Counted from the stretch's first letter, positions 8,385-16,659 are shown. The stretch: 64,000 bases of DNA from Streptomyces viridiviolaceus (GCF_014650995.1 NZ_BMWA01000032.1:39445-103444); one strand, 5' to 3'. The notes: generated from the letters alone by a model not told the origin. A program made the numbers and translations.

Positions 8385-9020
8385 ATGTCCAGGCCATCTC
8401 AGTACGACGACGGGGCGAACGGTGAAACCCCCGCGACGGTGTACGTCCCGCAGTCCGTCCCGCCCCCGGCGTACGACGAGTACAGCGACCCGGCGGCGGC
8501 CCACGGATGGCAGAACGCCTACGACCGGACGGAGGAACTGCCCCCGGTGCGCCAGGCGCCCGACGTCCGCCCCCGGACGACGTCCCGCGGGGCCCGCCGC
8601 AAGCCGCGGAGCGCGTGGCGTTCCCGGCGGGCGGCCGTCGCCGTGGGCGCCGTGGGCGCGGCGTCGGCGGCTGCCCTGATCGCCGGGTTCTCCTTCTCGG
8701 GCCCGGGCGGGTCCGCGAACGGGAAGGACGGGGTGAGCCCGACCGCGCCGGACGTCGGGGCGCCACCCGGGGCGGGCGCACCGGACGAGGTGGACCCCGC
8801 TCGGTCCCCGGCCGCCGGGACGGGTGCGACCACCCCGGGTCCGGGGCCGTCGGGGAGCCCGTCCCCGGAGCGGTCCGGCGCCGCCTCGTCCGCACCGCCG
8901 CCACCGGCGGACACGGCGCCCACGGCGCCGGCGGACTCCGCGACGTCACCGGCGGACGGCCCGGGCAACTCCCTGGACAACCCCGGCCGGGGGCAGCGGG
9001 GCGGCAAGGGGCCGAAGTAG
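8385..9020 (+). CDS. single-pass membrane protein with Pro/Ser/Thr-rich extracellular tail
   Basis: A 211-residue protein of unknown function. Residues 1-75 are hydrophilic and presumably cytosolic, with a Pro/Tyr-rich stretch (VYVPQSVPPPAYDEYSDP) followed by a basic patch (RGARRKPRSAWRSRR). Residues ~82-104 (AAVAVGAVGAASAAALIAGFSF) form one membrane helix. The remainder is a low-complexity Pro/Ala/Ser/Gly tail ending GRGQRGGKGPK. No enzymatic domain is seen. The start at 8385 is chosen because the protein begins cleanly there, directly after a -10 element. Streptomyces genomes carry many such wall-facing stalk proteins, but I do not recognise this one. Confidence 0.75.
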   Translation: MSRPSQYDDGANGETPATVYVPQSVPPPAYDEYSDPAAAHGWQNAYDRTEELPPVRQAPDVRPRTTSRGARRKPRSAWRSRRAAVAVGAVGAASAAALIAGFSFSGPGGSANGKDGVSPTAPDVGAPPGAGAPDEVDPARSPAAGTGATTPGPGPSGSPSPERSGAASSAPPPPADTAPTAPADSATSPADGPGNSLDNPGRGQRGGKGPK

Positions 9021-9075
9021 GACGCGTCCCATCCCGGCCGGGAGCCGGTCGAATGCGTCCGGTGGCAAGCCCGGA

Positions 9076-10686
9076 TCACACCGGCGTGCGGCGCACCGCC
9101 CGCCCCGCCAGTACGTCCGTGCGCCGCCCGTCCTCGATGACGAACCGGCCGTCGACCAGGACGTACGGGATGCCGGTCGGCAGCCTGCGCGGCTCCTCGA
9201 AGGTGGAGCCCGCCGCGACCGTCGCCGGGTCGAAGAGGACGATGTCGGCCCGGTACCCCTCGCGGACGAGCCCCCGGTCCGGCAGCCTGAGCCGGGCCGC
9301 CGGGCGCGCGGTGAGATGGGCCACGCACTCCTCCAGGGACAGCACCCCCAGCTCCCGCACGTAGTGACCCAGGTAGTGCGGGAAGGTGCCGTAGGCGCGC
9401 GGGTGCGGCTTGCTGCCCTGAAGGATGCCGTCCGAGCCGCCGGTGTGGACCCGGTGGCGCATGATCGCGCGGACGTTCTCCTCGTGGCCGACGTGCTGGA
9501 GGATCGTCGGGGCCAGCCGGTCCGCCAGCAGCAGGCGCCGGGCGACCTCCCAGGGCGTCTCCCCGCGCAGCCGCGCCGACTCCAGGACCGTACGGCCGAC
9601 GTACTCCGCGAGCGCCGGGTCGGTCACGCCGGAGATCTCGATGGTCTCCCACTCCACGGGGACGCCGTGGCAGCCGTCGGAACCGATCTTCTCCATGTGG
9701 TGCCGGATCCGCTCGGCGGTGGCCTCGTCGGCCAGCCGTTCCAGGACCGCCTCCGGGCCGCCCTCGCTCGCCCAGCTCGGCAGCAGCGCCACGAGGGTCG
9801 TGCAGCCCGGGGTGTAGGGATAGGTGTCGAGGGTGATGTCGGCGCCCGCGGCGAGCGCGTCGTCGAGCAGGGTCAGCAGCTCGGGCGCCCGGCCCTTGTT
9901 CACGCCGAAGTTCATGGTGGCGTGGGCGAGGTGGAGCGGGCAGCCGGCCTCGCGGGTCAGCTCCACCATCTCCTCGTAGGCCGCCAGCGCCCCGGCCCCG
10001 TACGAGCGGTGGTGCGGGCAGTAGTAGCCGCCGTACTCGGCCACCACCCGGCACAGCTCGGTCAGCTCGGCGTCCTTGGCGTACATGCCGGGCGTGTAGG
10101 TCAGCCCGGACGACATGCCGACGGCGCCCTGCTCCATGCCCTCCGCGACCAGCCGGCGCATCCGCTCCAGCTCGGCCTCCGTCGCCTCCCGGTCCTCCCA
10201 GCCCACGGCGAGCGCGCGGACCGTGCCCTGCGGGATCAGGTAGGCGGCGTTGACCGCGATGCCCCGGTCGAGGCGGTCCAGGTACTCGCCGACCGACCGC
10301 CAGTCGAAGTCGATGTCGTCGCCGGGTCCGTTCCACCCGGCGATCGCGCGGCGCACCTCGCCGAGCGTGCGGTCGTCGACCGGCGCGTAGGAGAGCCCGT
10401 CCTGCCCGATGACCTCCAGGGTGATGCCCTGCGCGGCCTTGGCGCTGTGGTCGGGGTCCCTGAGCAGCGCCAGGTCGCTGTGGGCGTGCATGTCGACGAA
10501 GCCGGGGGAGAGGACCAGTCCCTCGGCGTCCAGCTCCCGGCGGGCCCTGGGCCGCTGGCAGCCGGCGGCCGCCGCCTCCTTGACGACGGAGACGATCCGG
10601 CCGCCGTCGACGACCACGTCGGCGCGGTACGACGGCTCGCCGGAGCCGTCCACGACGTCGGCGTCCCGGATGACGAGCTCTTCCAC
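9076..10686 (-). CDS. N-acyl-D-amino-acid deacylase-like amidohydrolase
   Basis: A 536-residue member of the amidohydrolase-3/D-aminoacylase family, zinc enzymes that release D-amino acids from N-acyl-D-amino acids in the cytosol. The HAHSD metal motif follows SPGFVDM near residue 65, and later metal-binding positions are plausible in LHLAHATMNFG, LDTYPYTPG and HTGGSDGI. The usual D-aminoacylase segment with a bridging cysteine (GNCG) reads GQDG here, so metal coordination or substrate may differ. GTG 10686 is preceded by GAGGAGG and lies 10 bp after the dehydratase-like gene, so the two form an operon. With the divergent KDG kinase, IclR, RidA and GntP genes, it may act on N-acyl-D-glucosaminate or another N-acyl-D-amino acid. 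Confidence 0.88.
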   Translation of the reverse strand: MEELVIRDADVVDGSGEPSYRADVVVDGGRIVSVVKEAAAAGCQRPRARRELDAEGLVLSPGFVDMHAHSDLALLRDPDHSAKAAQGITLEVIGQDGLSYAPVDDRTLGEVRRAIAGWNGPGDDIDFDWRSVGEYLDRLDRGIAVNAAYLIPQGTVRALAVGWEDREATEAELERMRRLVAEGMEQGAVGMSSGLTYTPGMYAKDAELTELCRVVAEYGGYYCPHHRSYGAGALAAYEEMVELTREAGCPLHLAHATMNFGVNKGRAPELLTLLDDALAAGADITLDTYPYTPGCTTLVALLPSWASEGGPEAVLERLADEATAERIRHHMEKIGSDGCHGVPVEWETIEISGVTDPALAEYVGRTVLESARLRGETPWEVARRLLLADRLAPTILQHVGHEENVRAIMRHRVHTGGSDGILQGSKPHPRAYGTFPHYLGHYVRELGVLSLEECVAHLTARPAARLRLPDRGLVREGYRADIVLFDPATVAAGSTFEEPRRLPTGIPYVLVDGRFVIEDGRRTDVLAGRAVRRTPV

Positions 10687-10696
10687 GGGGCCTCCT

Positions 10697-11980
10697 CTAG
10701 AAGAACGTACGGATGTAGTCGACGACCGTGCCGTCCGCCTCCGCGACCGGGATCAGCTGCCACTTGTCGAAGGACGTGCACGGGTGGGACAGGCCCATGC
10801 CGAGCCAGTCGCCGACCTGCAGCTCCGCCTCCCCGGCCGTGCGCAGCCAGGTGTGCTGGTCGGACAGGCCGGTCACCTCGATGCCGGTGGCCGGGCGCTG
10901 CGGACCGCCGTCAGCGGGCCGTACCACCTGGGCGAAGGGCAGGTGGAGGTCGTACGCCGCGTCCCGCTTGCCCGCGTTGGTGAACGCCTGCTCCGCCGAG
11001 GGGCGGGAGACCACCTGGGACCACAGGCGGAACGCGGGCTCCAGTGCGCCTTCGGAGGGGACGCGGTTGAAGGGGGTCACCTCCCGGTAGTGCCCGTCGT
11101 CGTGGGAGACGTACGCGCCCGAGCGCAGCAGCTTCAGCACCGGCACGGAGAGTTCGGGGACCTCGGCGAACACGTCGGCCACCGCGTCGAACCAGGCGCT
11201 GCCGCCCGCGCTCAGCACGATCTCGTCGAGCCCGGCGAACCGCCCCGCCTTGTCGAAGTCCGCCGCCAGCGCGACCAGGCGCCGCAGCCACGCGTGGACC
11301 TTCTCCGGGTCGGCCCCCGGCACCTCGCCCTCGTACCCGGCGACACCGGCCAGCCGCAGCGTCGGTGCGGCGGCCACGGCGTCGGCGACCGCCGCGCACT
11401 CCGCCTCCGTGCGCACCCCGGTGCGGGCGCCCTCGCCGGCGGCCAGTTCGACCACGACGTCCACGGGGCGGACGGCGCCCCGGAGCGCCGCGTCCATCAG
11501 CTCCACGCCGCGCACGGAGTCGACGTAGGCGATGAAGCGGAAGTCCGGGTCGGCGTCCAGTTCGGCGGACACCCAGCGCAGGGCGGAGGCGTCGACCAGT
11601 TCGTTGGCGAGGAAGACCCGCTGGACGCCGAAGGCCCGCGCCACCCGCACCTGGTGCGGCACCGCGAGCGTGATGCCCCAGGCGCCGTGCTCGATCTGGC
11701 GGTGGAAGAGCTGCGGGGCCATCGAGGTCTTGCCGTGCGGCGCGAAGGCGAGGCCGTGCCGGGCGGCGTACGTCTCCATGAGCTTCAGGTTGTGCTCCAG
11801 GCGCTCGGCGGAGAGGGCCAGCACGGGGGTGGTGAAGCCGCCGGTGAACAGATTGCGGCGCTGGCCGGCCAATTCGGCGACGGTCAGTCCGGCGGCGTCC
11901 GGCGGGAGGCCCTTGAAACGGTGGTCGATGTGCTCCTCGGCCAGGCGGGCGAGGGCTTCGGTTCCGGTGTCGAGGGCCAT
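10697..11980 (-). CDS. D-serine dehydratase-like / D-glucosaminate ammonia-lyase candidate (fold-type III PLP)
   Basis: A 427-residue fold-type III PLP enzyme related to alanine racemase, D-threonine aldolase and eukaryotic-type D-serine dehydratase (DSD1). The N-terminal barrel has TPVLALSAERLEHNL and APHGKTSMAPQLF, where the HGKT lysine should bind PLP. The C-terminal domain ends with GLSHPCTSFDKW, whose His-x-Cys pair matches the metal site of DSD-type enzymes. Family members eliminate water and ammonia from D-amino acids via a reactive enamine. ATG 11980 is preceded by AGGAGG. It is first in the operon with the deacylase. The neighbouring RidA, which hydrolyses such enamines, and the KDG kinase suggest glucosaminate or a similar sugar amino acid as substrate; D-serine or D-threonine remain possible. 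Confidence 0.85.
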   Translation of the reverse strand: MALDTGTEALARLAEEHIDHRFKGLPPDAAGLTVAELAGQRRNLFTGGFTTPVLALSAERLEHNLKLMETYAARHGLAFAPHGKTSMAPQLFHRQIEHGAWGITLAVPHQVRVARAFGVQRVFLANELVDASALRWVSAELDADPDFRFIAYVDSVRGVELMDAALRGAVRPVDVVVELAAGEGARTGVRTEAECAAVADAVAAAPTLRLAGVAGYEGEVPGADPEKVHAWLRRLVALAADFDKAGRFAGLDEIVLSAGGSAWFDAVADVFAEVPELSVPVLKLLRSGAYVSHDDGHYREVTPFNRVPSEGALEPAFRLWSQVVSRPSAEQAFTNAGKRDAAYDLHLPFAQVVRPADGGPQRPATGIEVTGLSDQHTWLRTAGEAELQVGDWLGMGLSHPCTSFDKWQLIPVAEADGTVVDYIRTFF

Positions 11981-12000
11981 GGAGCCTCCTGATCTGGTGC

Positions 12001-12017
12001 GTTGCAATATCTGCAAC
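12001..12017. promoter_or_regulatory. 17-bp inverted repeat GTTGCA-N5-TGCAAC, candidate IclR operator
   Basis: GTTGCAATATCTGCAAC has perfect 6-bp arms and sits between the two divergent operons, 20 bp upstream of the start at 11980. A further half-like ATTGCG follows at about 12023. The only regulator in the cluster is the IclR protein encoded at 13152, so this is its most likely binding site, able to control both directions. Confidence 0.6.
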
Positions 12018-12117
12018 GTCCATTGCGTATGTCGCTTACTGCTGTCTAACATCTCGGCCAACGCGGGGTCAACGAAGCCGCCGCGACCCGCGAGACCTAC
12101 GAGGAGCTACGACCATC

Positions 12118-13155
12118 GTGACCGCCGACGGACCCCGCACCACCGCCCCCGACGTCGTGGACGTCGTCGCGCTCGGCGAGTCCATGGTCACCTTCCTGCC
12201 CTCCCGCCCCGGCCGGCTCGCCGACGTCCCCTCCTTCGGCCGGGCCATCGGCGGCGCCGAGTCCAACGTGGCCTGCGTGCTCGCCGCCGCCGGGCACTCC
12301 ACGCGCTGGGTCAGCCGGGTCGGCGCGGACGGCTTCGGCGACCACCTGGTCGAGGCCGTCGGCGCCTACGGCGTCGACGTCTCCGCCGTGCGCCGGGACC
12401 CCGCCCGCCCGACGGGCGTGTACTTCCGCACCGCCGGCGACCGGGCCACCGACGCCCACGAGGTGGCGTACTACCGGGCGGGCTCGGCGGCCTCGGCGAT
12501 GACGGCCCGGAACCTGGACCTGGACGCGGTGCGGGCCGGGCGGATCCTCCACCTCTCCGGCATCACCCCCGCGCTGTCCGCCGACTGCCTGGAGCTGATG
12601 CGCGAGCTCACCGCCCGCCGCCCCGGCCGCCCCCTCGTCTCCTTCGACGTGAACCACCGGCCGGGCCTGTGGCGCGACGCGGACGGCTCCGCGGTACTGC
12701 TGGAACTGGCCCGCGGCGCCGACATCGTGTTCGTCGGCGAGGACGAGGCCTGGGGACTCGGCGGCCCCGACGACGTCCGCGCCGCGCTGCCCGAGCCCGA
12801 GGTACTGGTCGTCAAGCAGGGCGGCACCGGCGCCACCGTCTTCCACGGGCCGCACGTCACCTTCGTGCCCGCCCTCACCGTCGACGTCGTCGCCGCCGTC
12901 GGAGCCGGCGACGCCTTCGCCGCCGGGTTCCTCTCCGCCACCCTGCGCGGACTGCCCGTCCGCGCCCGTCTCCGCCACGGCCACCTGATGGCCGCCGCCG
13001 CCCTCACCGTGGCCGGCGACCTCGCCGAGCCCCCCGCCCGGCACCACGCCGACCGCCTGGCCGCCCTCGACGACGGCGCGTGGGGGAGACTTCGACTCGG
13101 CCCCGGCTGGACACAGGCCGACGAAGGGGCCGACGAGGAGGTACGCACGCCATGA
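12118..13155 (+). CDS. 2-keto-3-deoxygluconate kinase-like PfkB sugar kinase
   Basis: A 345-residue ribokinase/PfkB-family kinase. The pattern LGESMVTFLP...GGAESNVA, AYYRAGSAASAM, LHLSGITPALS, SFDVNHRPGLW and the ATP/anion-hole motif VGAGDAFAAGF is that of KDG kinases, which convert 2-keto-3-deoxygluconate to KDPG. Catalytic Asp is the D of GAGDAF. The start is GTG 12118 with GAGGAG upstream. Its stop overlaps the start of the IclR gene (ATGA), so the two are translationally coupled. It is divergent from the dehydratase/deacylase operon, consistent with phosphorylating the keto-deoxy acid that those enzymes could release. A different keto-sugar or fructose as substrate is not excluded. Confidence 0.88.
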   Translation: MTADGPRTTAPDVVDVVALGESMVTFLPSRPGRLADVPSFGRAIGGAESNVACVLAAAGHSTRWVSRVGADGFGDHLVEAVGAYGVDVSAVRRDPARPTGVYFRTAGDRATDAHEVAYYRAGSAASAMTARNLDLDAVRAGRILHLSGITPALSADCLELMRELTARRPGRPLVSFDVNHRPGLWRDADGSAVLLELARGADIVFVGEDEAWGLGGPDDVRAALPEPEVLVVKQGGTGATVFHGPHVTFVPALTVDVVAAVGAGDAFAAGFLSATLRGLPVRARLRHGHLMAAAALTVAGDLAEPPARHHADRLAALDDGAWGRLRLGPGWTQADEGADEEVRTP

Positions 13156-13943
13156 GCCAGACAGTCGACCGCGCGCTCAGCATCCTGCCGCTGCTCGCCG
13201 AGGGCCCCGCCGACCTGGGCCGGGTCGCCGACCGCCTCGGCGTGCACAAGTCCACGGCCCTGCGCCTGCTGCGCACCCTGCACGAGCACGGCTTCGTCTA
13301 CCGCCAGTCCGACCAGCGCTACCGCCTCGGCGCCCGGCTGATCGCCCTCGCCCAGGAGGCGATGGAGAACCTCGACGTCCGCGAGATCGCCCACCCCCAC
13401 CTGGTACGCCTCAACGAGCAGTGCGGACACACCGTCCACCTCGCCGTGTACGAGGAGGACGAGGTCCTCTACATCGACAAGGTCGAGAGCCGCTACCCGG
13501 TCCGCATGTACTCCCGGATCGGCAAGCCCGTCGCCATCACCGTCGCGGCCGTGGCCAAGCTGCTCCTGGCCGACCTCCCCGAGAACGAGCGCCGCGCCGT
13601 CGTTGAGAAGCTCGACTACCCCCTGTACACGGCCCGTTCGACGCCCCACGCCGAGGCCTTCCTGAAGGAGCTGGCCAAGGTGCGCGAACAGGGCTGGGCC
13701 ACCGACCTCGGTGGCCACGAGGAGTCCATCAACTGCGTCGCCGCTCCCATCCGGGGCGCCGACGGCCGCGTGGTCGCCGCGATGTCGGTCTCCGCGCCGA
13801 ACGTCGTCGTCACCGCCGACGAACTCCTCACGCTGCTCCCGCTGGTGCGCCGTACGGCGGACGCCATCAGCGGCGAGTACTCCGGCAGGACCCCCGTGCA
13901 CCATGCCGACCCCCTGCACCACCCCGAGAAGGAAACCCCATGA
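13152..13943 (+). CDS. IclR-family transcriptional regulator
   Basis: A 263-residue regulator. Residues 1-60 form the winged helix (VDRALSILPLLAEGPADLGR, HKSTALRLLRTLHEHGF). Residues ~70-245 form the IclR effector-binding domain (AHPHLVRLNEQCGHTVHLAV, GKPVAITVAAVAKLLLA, GGHEESINCVAAPI). IclR proteins bind small acids such as KDG or acetate-derived metabolites. It overlaps the kinase stop and the ridA start by four bases each, so it is cotranscribed with the pathway it probably controls. The GTTGCA/TGCAAC repeat at 12001 is the likely target. A histidine-rich tail follows the domain. Confidence 0.95.
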   Translation: MSQTVDRALSILPLLAEGPADLGRVADRLGVHKSTALRLLRTLHEHGFVYRQSDQRYRLGARLIALAQEAMENLDVREIAHPHLVRLNEQCGHTVHLAVYEEDEVLYIDKVESRYPVRMYSRIGKPVAITVAAVAKLLLADLPENERRAVVEKLDYPLYTARSTPHAEAFLKELAKVREQGWATDLGGHEESINCVAAPIRGADGRVVAAMSVSAPNVVVTADELLTLLPLVRRTADAISGEYSGRTPVHHADPLHHPEKETP

Positions 13944-14350
13944 CCGACAAGATCGCCCTCACCCCCGCGACCCACACCGTCCCGCCGGCGAAGTTCTCCC
14001 ACGGCGTCAAGAAGGGCAACGTCCTCCAGGTCGCCGGCCAGGTCGGCTTCCTCCCCCACGAGGAGGGCAAGGCTCCCACTCCGGCCGGCCCGACCCTGCG
14101 CGAGCAGACCCTCCAGACCCTCGCCAACGTCAAGGCGATCCTCGAAGAGGGCGGCGCCTCCTGGGACGACGTGATGATGATCCGCGTCTACCTCACCGAC
14201 GTGGACCACTTCGCCGAGATGAACGAGATCTACAACGCCTACTTCGCGGAGCAGGGCCTCACCCAGCCGCCCGCCGCACGCACGACCGTCTACGTCGGCC
14301 TTCCCGCGGGTCTCCTCATCGAGATCGACGCCCTCGCCGTACTGGGCTGA
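13940..14350 (+). CDS. ridA: RidA-family enamine/imine deaminase
   Basis: A 136-residue protein of the YjgF/YER057c/UK114 family, trimeric enzymes that hydrolyse reactive 2-aminoacrylate-type enamines produced by PLP dehydratases to 2-keto acids and ammonia. The conserved catalytic arginine is in PPAARTTVYVG, and GNVLQVAGQVGF and EIDALAVLG are typical. Length matches the family (~130). It overlaps the IclR stop by four bases and is followed by a strong hairpin. Its place in a cluster with a D-serine-dehydratase-like enzyme argues for a pathway-specific role rather than general housekeeping. Confidence 0.93.
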   Translation: MTDKIALTPATHTVPPAKFSHGVKKGNVLQVAGQVGFLPHEEGKAPTPAGPTLREQTLQTLANVKAILEEGGASWDDVMMIRVYLTDVDHFAEMNEIYNAYFAEQGLTQPPAARTTVYVGLPAGLLIEIDALAVLG

Positions 14351-14390
14351 CGGCTCCTCACCTCCCCCCCCGCACGTCGTACTTCCGAGA

Positions 14391-14430
14391 CGGCACGGCG
14401 CCCCCTCATCCCCCCTGGGGCGCCGTGCCG
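14391..14430 (+). terminator. 14-bp perfect hairpin between ridA and the permease
   Basis: Arms CGGCACGGCGCCCC (14391-14404) and GGGGCGCCGTGCCG (14417-14430) pair perfectly around a C-rich loop. The position, about 40 bp after the ridA stop, suggests termination or attenuation before the permease. There is no U-tract. Confidence 0.65.
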
Positions 14431-14479
14431 CGCTCCGCCCTGCCCGAAAGCAGTATGTGTTTACGCAGAGGACCCCCGC

Positions 14480-15967
14480 ATGTCCCATCTGTCCCTCCCG
14501 CTCGCCGCATCCGCCCCCGCCGAGACCCCACCCCACACCGGCGGCCTGCTCCTCCTGATCGACGGCACGGCCGGCCTGCTGACCGTCGCCGCGATCGGCA
14601 TCGCGCTCCTGCTCTTCCTGATCATCAAGGTGCGGCTCCAGCCGTTCGTCGCGCTGCTCGCCGTCTCCATAGCCGTCGGCCTGCTCGCCGGCCTGTCGGT
14701 CACCGAACTCTTCGGCACCGTCCAGAAGTCCGACGCCGTCTCCACCATCGAGTCCGGCATGGGCGGCATCCTCGGCCATGTCGCGATCATCATCGGCCTC
14801 GGCACCATGCTCGGCGCGATCCTCGAAGTCAGCGGCGGCGCGGAAGTGCTGGCATCGCGCCTGCTGGGGATGTTCGGCGAGAAGCGCGCCCCGCTCGCCA
14901 TGGGCCTGACCGGCCTGATCTTCGGCGTCCCCGTCTTCTTCGACGTCGGCATCTTCGTCCTCGCGCCGATCGTCTACGCCGCCGCCAAGCGCTCCGGCAA
15001 GTCGGTCCTGCTCTACTGCCTGCCCCTGCTGGCCGGCCTCTCCATGACCCACGCCTTCCTGCCGCCGCACCCCGGCCCCGTGGCCGCCGCCGGCCTGCTG
15101 CACGTGGACCTCGGCTGGGTGATCCTCATGGGCATCGTCTGCGGCATCCCCGCGGTGCTCGCCGCGTGGGCGTTCTCGGCCTGGATCGGCCGCCGCATCT
15201 TCGTCGCCGTCCCCCAGGACATGGTGGAGGCCGCCGAGGAGGCCAAGCAGGCCGTGCTCGCCGAGCAGCGCGCGTCCGGCGTGGAGCCGCGGGAGACACC
15301 CGTCCCGCTCGGCACGGTCCTCGGCATCATCGGCACCCCGCTGGTCCTGATCCTCGCCGCGACCTTCTCCTCCATCGCCCTGGACCCCTCCACCACCCGC
15401 TCGGTGATCGAGTTCTTCGGCAACCCCTTCGTGGCCCTGACCATCGCGCTGTTCCTCGCCTACTACCTGCTCGGCGTACGGCGCGGCTGGTCCCGCAAGT
15501 CCCTGGAGACCGTCTCGACGTCCTCGCTCAAGCCGGTCGGCAACATCCTGCTGGTCGTCGGCGCGGGTGGCGTCTTCGGCGCCATCCTCAAGGCCAGCGG
15601 CGTCGCCCAGGCCCTCTCCGACACCTTCAACGACGTCGGCCTGCCGGTGATCGTCCTGTCCTACCTGATCTCCGTCGTGCTGCGGGTCGCCCAGGGCTCG
15701 GCGACGGTGGCCATCGTGACGACCGCGGGCATCGTCGCCCCGCTGCTCGCCGAGGGCGACCACTCCCAGGCGTTCGTCGCCCTGGTCATCATGGCCATCT
15801 CGGCGGGCTCCATCTTCGCCTCCCACGTCAACGACGGCGGCTTCTGGATGGTCGCCAAGTACTTCGGCATCAGCGAACGGGACACGCTCAAGACGTGGAC
15901 CGTGCTGGAGAGCGTGCTGTCGCTCGGCGGCTTCGCGGTCGCGGCGGTGATCAGCCTGTTCGTGTAG
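14480..15967 (+). CDS. GntP-family permease (gluconate / D-serine type)
   Basis: A 495-residue integral membrane proton symporter of the GntP family, which includes gluconate permeases and the D-serine permease DsdX. About 12-14 hydrophobic segments run from residue 28 to the end. Family stretches FGVPVFFDVGIFVLAP, SMTHAFLPPHPGPVAAA, VLRVAQGSATVAIVTTAG and SHVNDGGFWMV are visible. ATG 14480 is preceded by a GAGGA element. Being last in the KDG kinase-IclR-RidA operon, it probably imports the substrate of the cluster; gluconate, glucosaminate, N-acylglucosaminate or a D-amino acid are all compatible with the family. Confidence 0.93.
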   Translation: MSHLSLPLAASAPAETPPHTGGLLLLIDGTAGLLTVAAIGIALLLFLIIKVRLQPFVALLAVSIAVGLLAGLSVTELFGTVQKSDAVSTIESGMGGILGHVAIIIGLGTMLGAILEVSGGAEVLASRLLGMFGEKRAPLAMGLTGLIFGVPVFFDVGIFVLAPIVYAAAKRSGKSVLLYCLPLLAGLSMTHAFLPPHPGPVAAAGLLHVDLGWVILMGIVCGIPAVLAAWAFSAWIGRRIFVAVPQDMVEAAEEAKQAVLAEQRASGVEPRETPVPLGTVLGIIGTPLVLILAATFSSIALDPSTTRSVIEFFGNPFVALTIALFLAYYLLGVRRGWSRKSLETVSTSSLKPVGNILLVVGAGGVFGAILKASGVAQALSDTFNDVGLPVIVLSYLISVVLRVAQGSATVAIVTTAGIVAPLLAEGDHSQAFVALVIMAISAGSIFASHVNDGGFWMVAKYFGISERDTLKTWTVLESVLSLGGFAVAAVISLFV

Positions 15968-16018
15968 GAGTCTGATAACGAAGTCGGGGCTGGCTGTGTC
16001 CGGCACAGGATCGTCGAC

Positions 16019-16024
16019 CATACT
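16019..16024 (+). promoter_or_regulatory. -10 element CATACT for an apparently leaderless GTG start
   Basis: CATACT ends eight bases before the GTG at 16033, so transcription should begin at or beside the start codon. No ribosome binding site can be placed upstream. Confidence 0.5.
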
Positions 16025-16032
16025 GCTCCGCT

Positions 16033-16635
16033 GTGGAGCAGCGCATAGGTTCGAGCAGCCAGCCCCTGGAAGGCGCCGGATTCGACCCGGCCTTCATCCC
16101 CGGGCTCACGAAGCCCGCGTCCGGTGAACCGCGGGACGCGGAGCCGGAGAAGACGGAGACGAAGGCCGAGGCCGAGGAGCCCCGTGACGCGGAGGAGGCC
16201 CCCGAGAAGGCGGCGGCCGCCGAGGCGACCGAGGAGACCGGCGCAGCCGAGTCCGACGACGAGGACGGCCCCGTCTTCGAGGCGGCCGACCGCCGCGCCC
16301 GGATCGTCGCCGACCACAAGGGCGTCCGACTCGCCCTCGACGACCAGGAGTGCGAGTTCCGCTGGGACGAGATCGGGGCGGTCGAGACGGAGACGGCCCG
16401 CTTCGGCAAGCGTTTCACCGTCACCGTGCACACCACCGACCGCCGCTGGTACCCCATCGAGGTCGAGGCGCCCGCGAGGAGCCGCTTCAAGGACTGGGAG
16501 TCCGCGCTGGACGAGGTCCTGGACGCGTACTTCGAGGACGGCGACGACCGGTCCGAGGACGCCGGGGAGTCCGAGGACGCCGGGGAGTCCGAGGAGGCCG
16601 GGGAGTCCGAGGAGGCCGGCAAGGGCGCCGAGTAG
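16033..16635 (+). CDS. acidic hypothetical protein with repeated tail
   Basis: A 200-residue soluble protein of unknown function. Residues ~30-85 are a Glu/Ala/Lys-rich linker. Residues ~85-165 form a compact domain (ARIVADHKGVRLALDDQECE, then RWYPIEVEAP and FKDWESALDEVLDAYF) that resembles small PH-like or SH3-like folds seen in many Streptomyces hypotheticals. The tail contains four ESEDAG/ESEEAG units encoded by an 18-bp tandem repeat. The GTG start is directly preceded by a -10 element, so the mRNA is probably leaderless. It is followed by a strong hairpin. Confidence 0.8.
   Translation: MEQRIGSSSQPLEGAGFDPAFIPGLTKPASGEPRDAEPEKTETKAEAEEPRDAEEAPEKAAAAEATEETGAAESDDEDGPVFEAADRRARIVADHKGVRLALDDQECEFRWDEIGAVETETARFGKRFTVTVHTTDRRWYPIEVEAPARSRFKDWESALDEVLDAYFEDGDDRSEDAGESEDAGESEEAGESEEAGKGAE
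16549..16619 (+). repeat. 18-bp tandem repeat, about four copies, in coding sequence
   Basis: The unit GAGTCCGAGGACGCCGGG recurs in frame, with C/G variation that changes Asp to Glu. It encodes the acidic tail of the 16033 gene. Copy number is likely to vary among strains. Confidence 0.8.
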
Positions 16636-16659
16636 GCACATCACGTCACCTTCTTGGCC

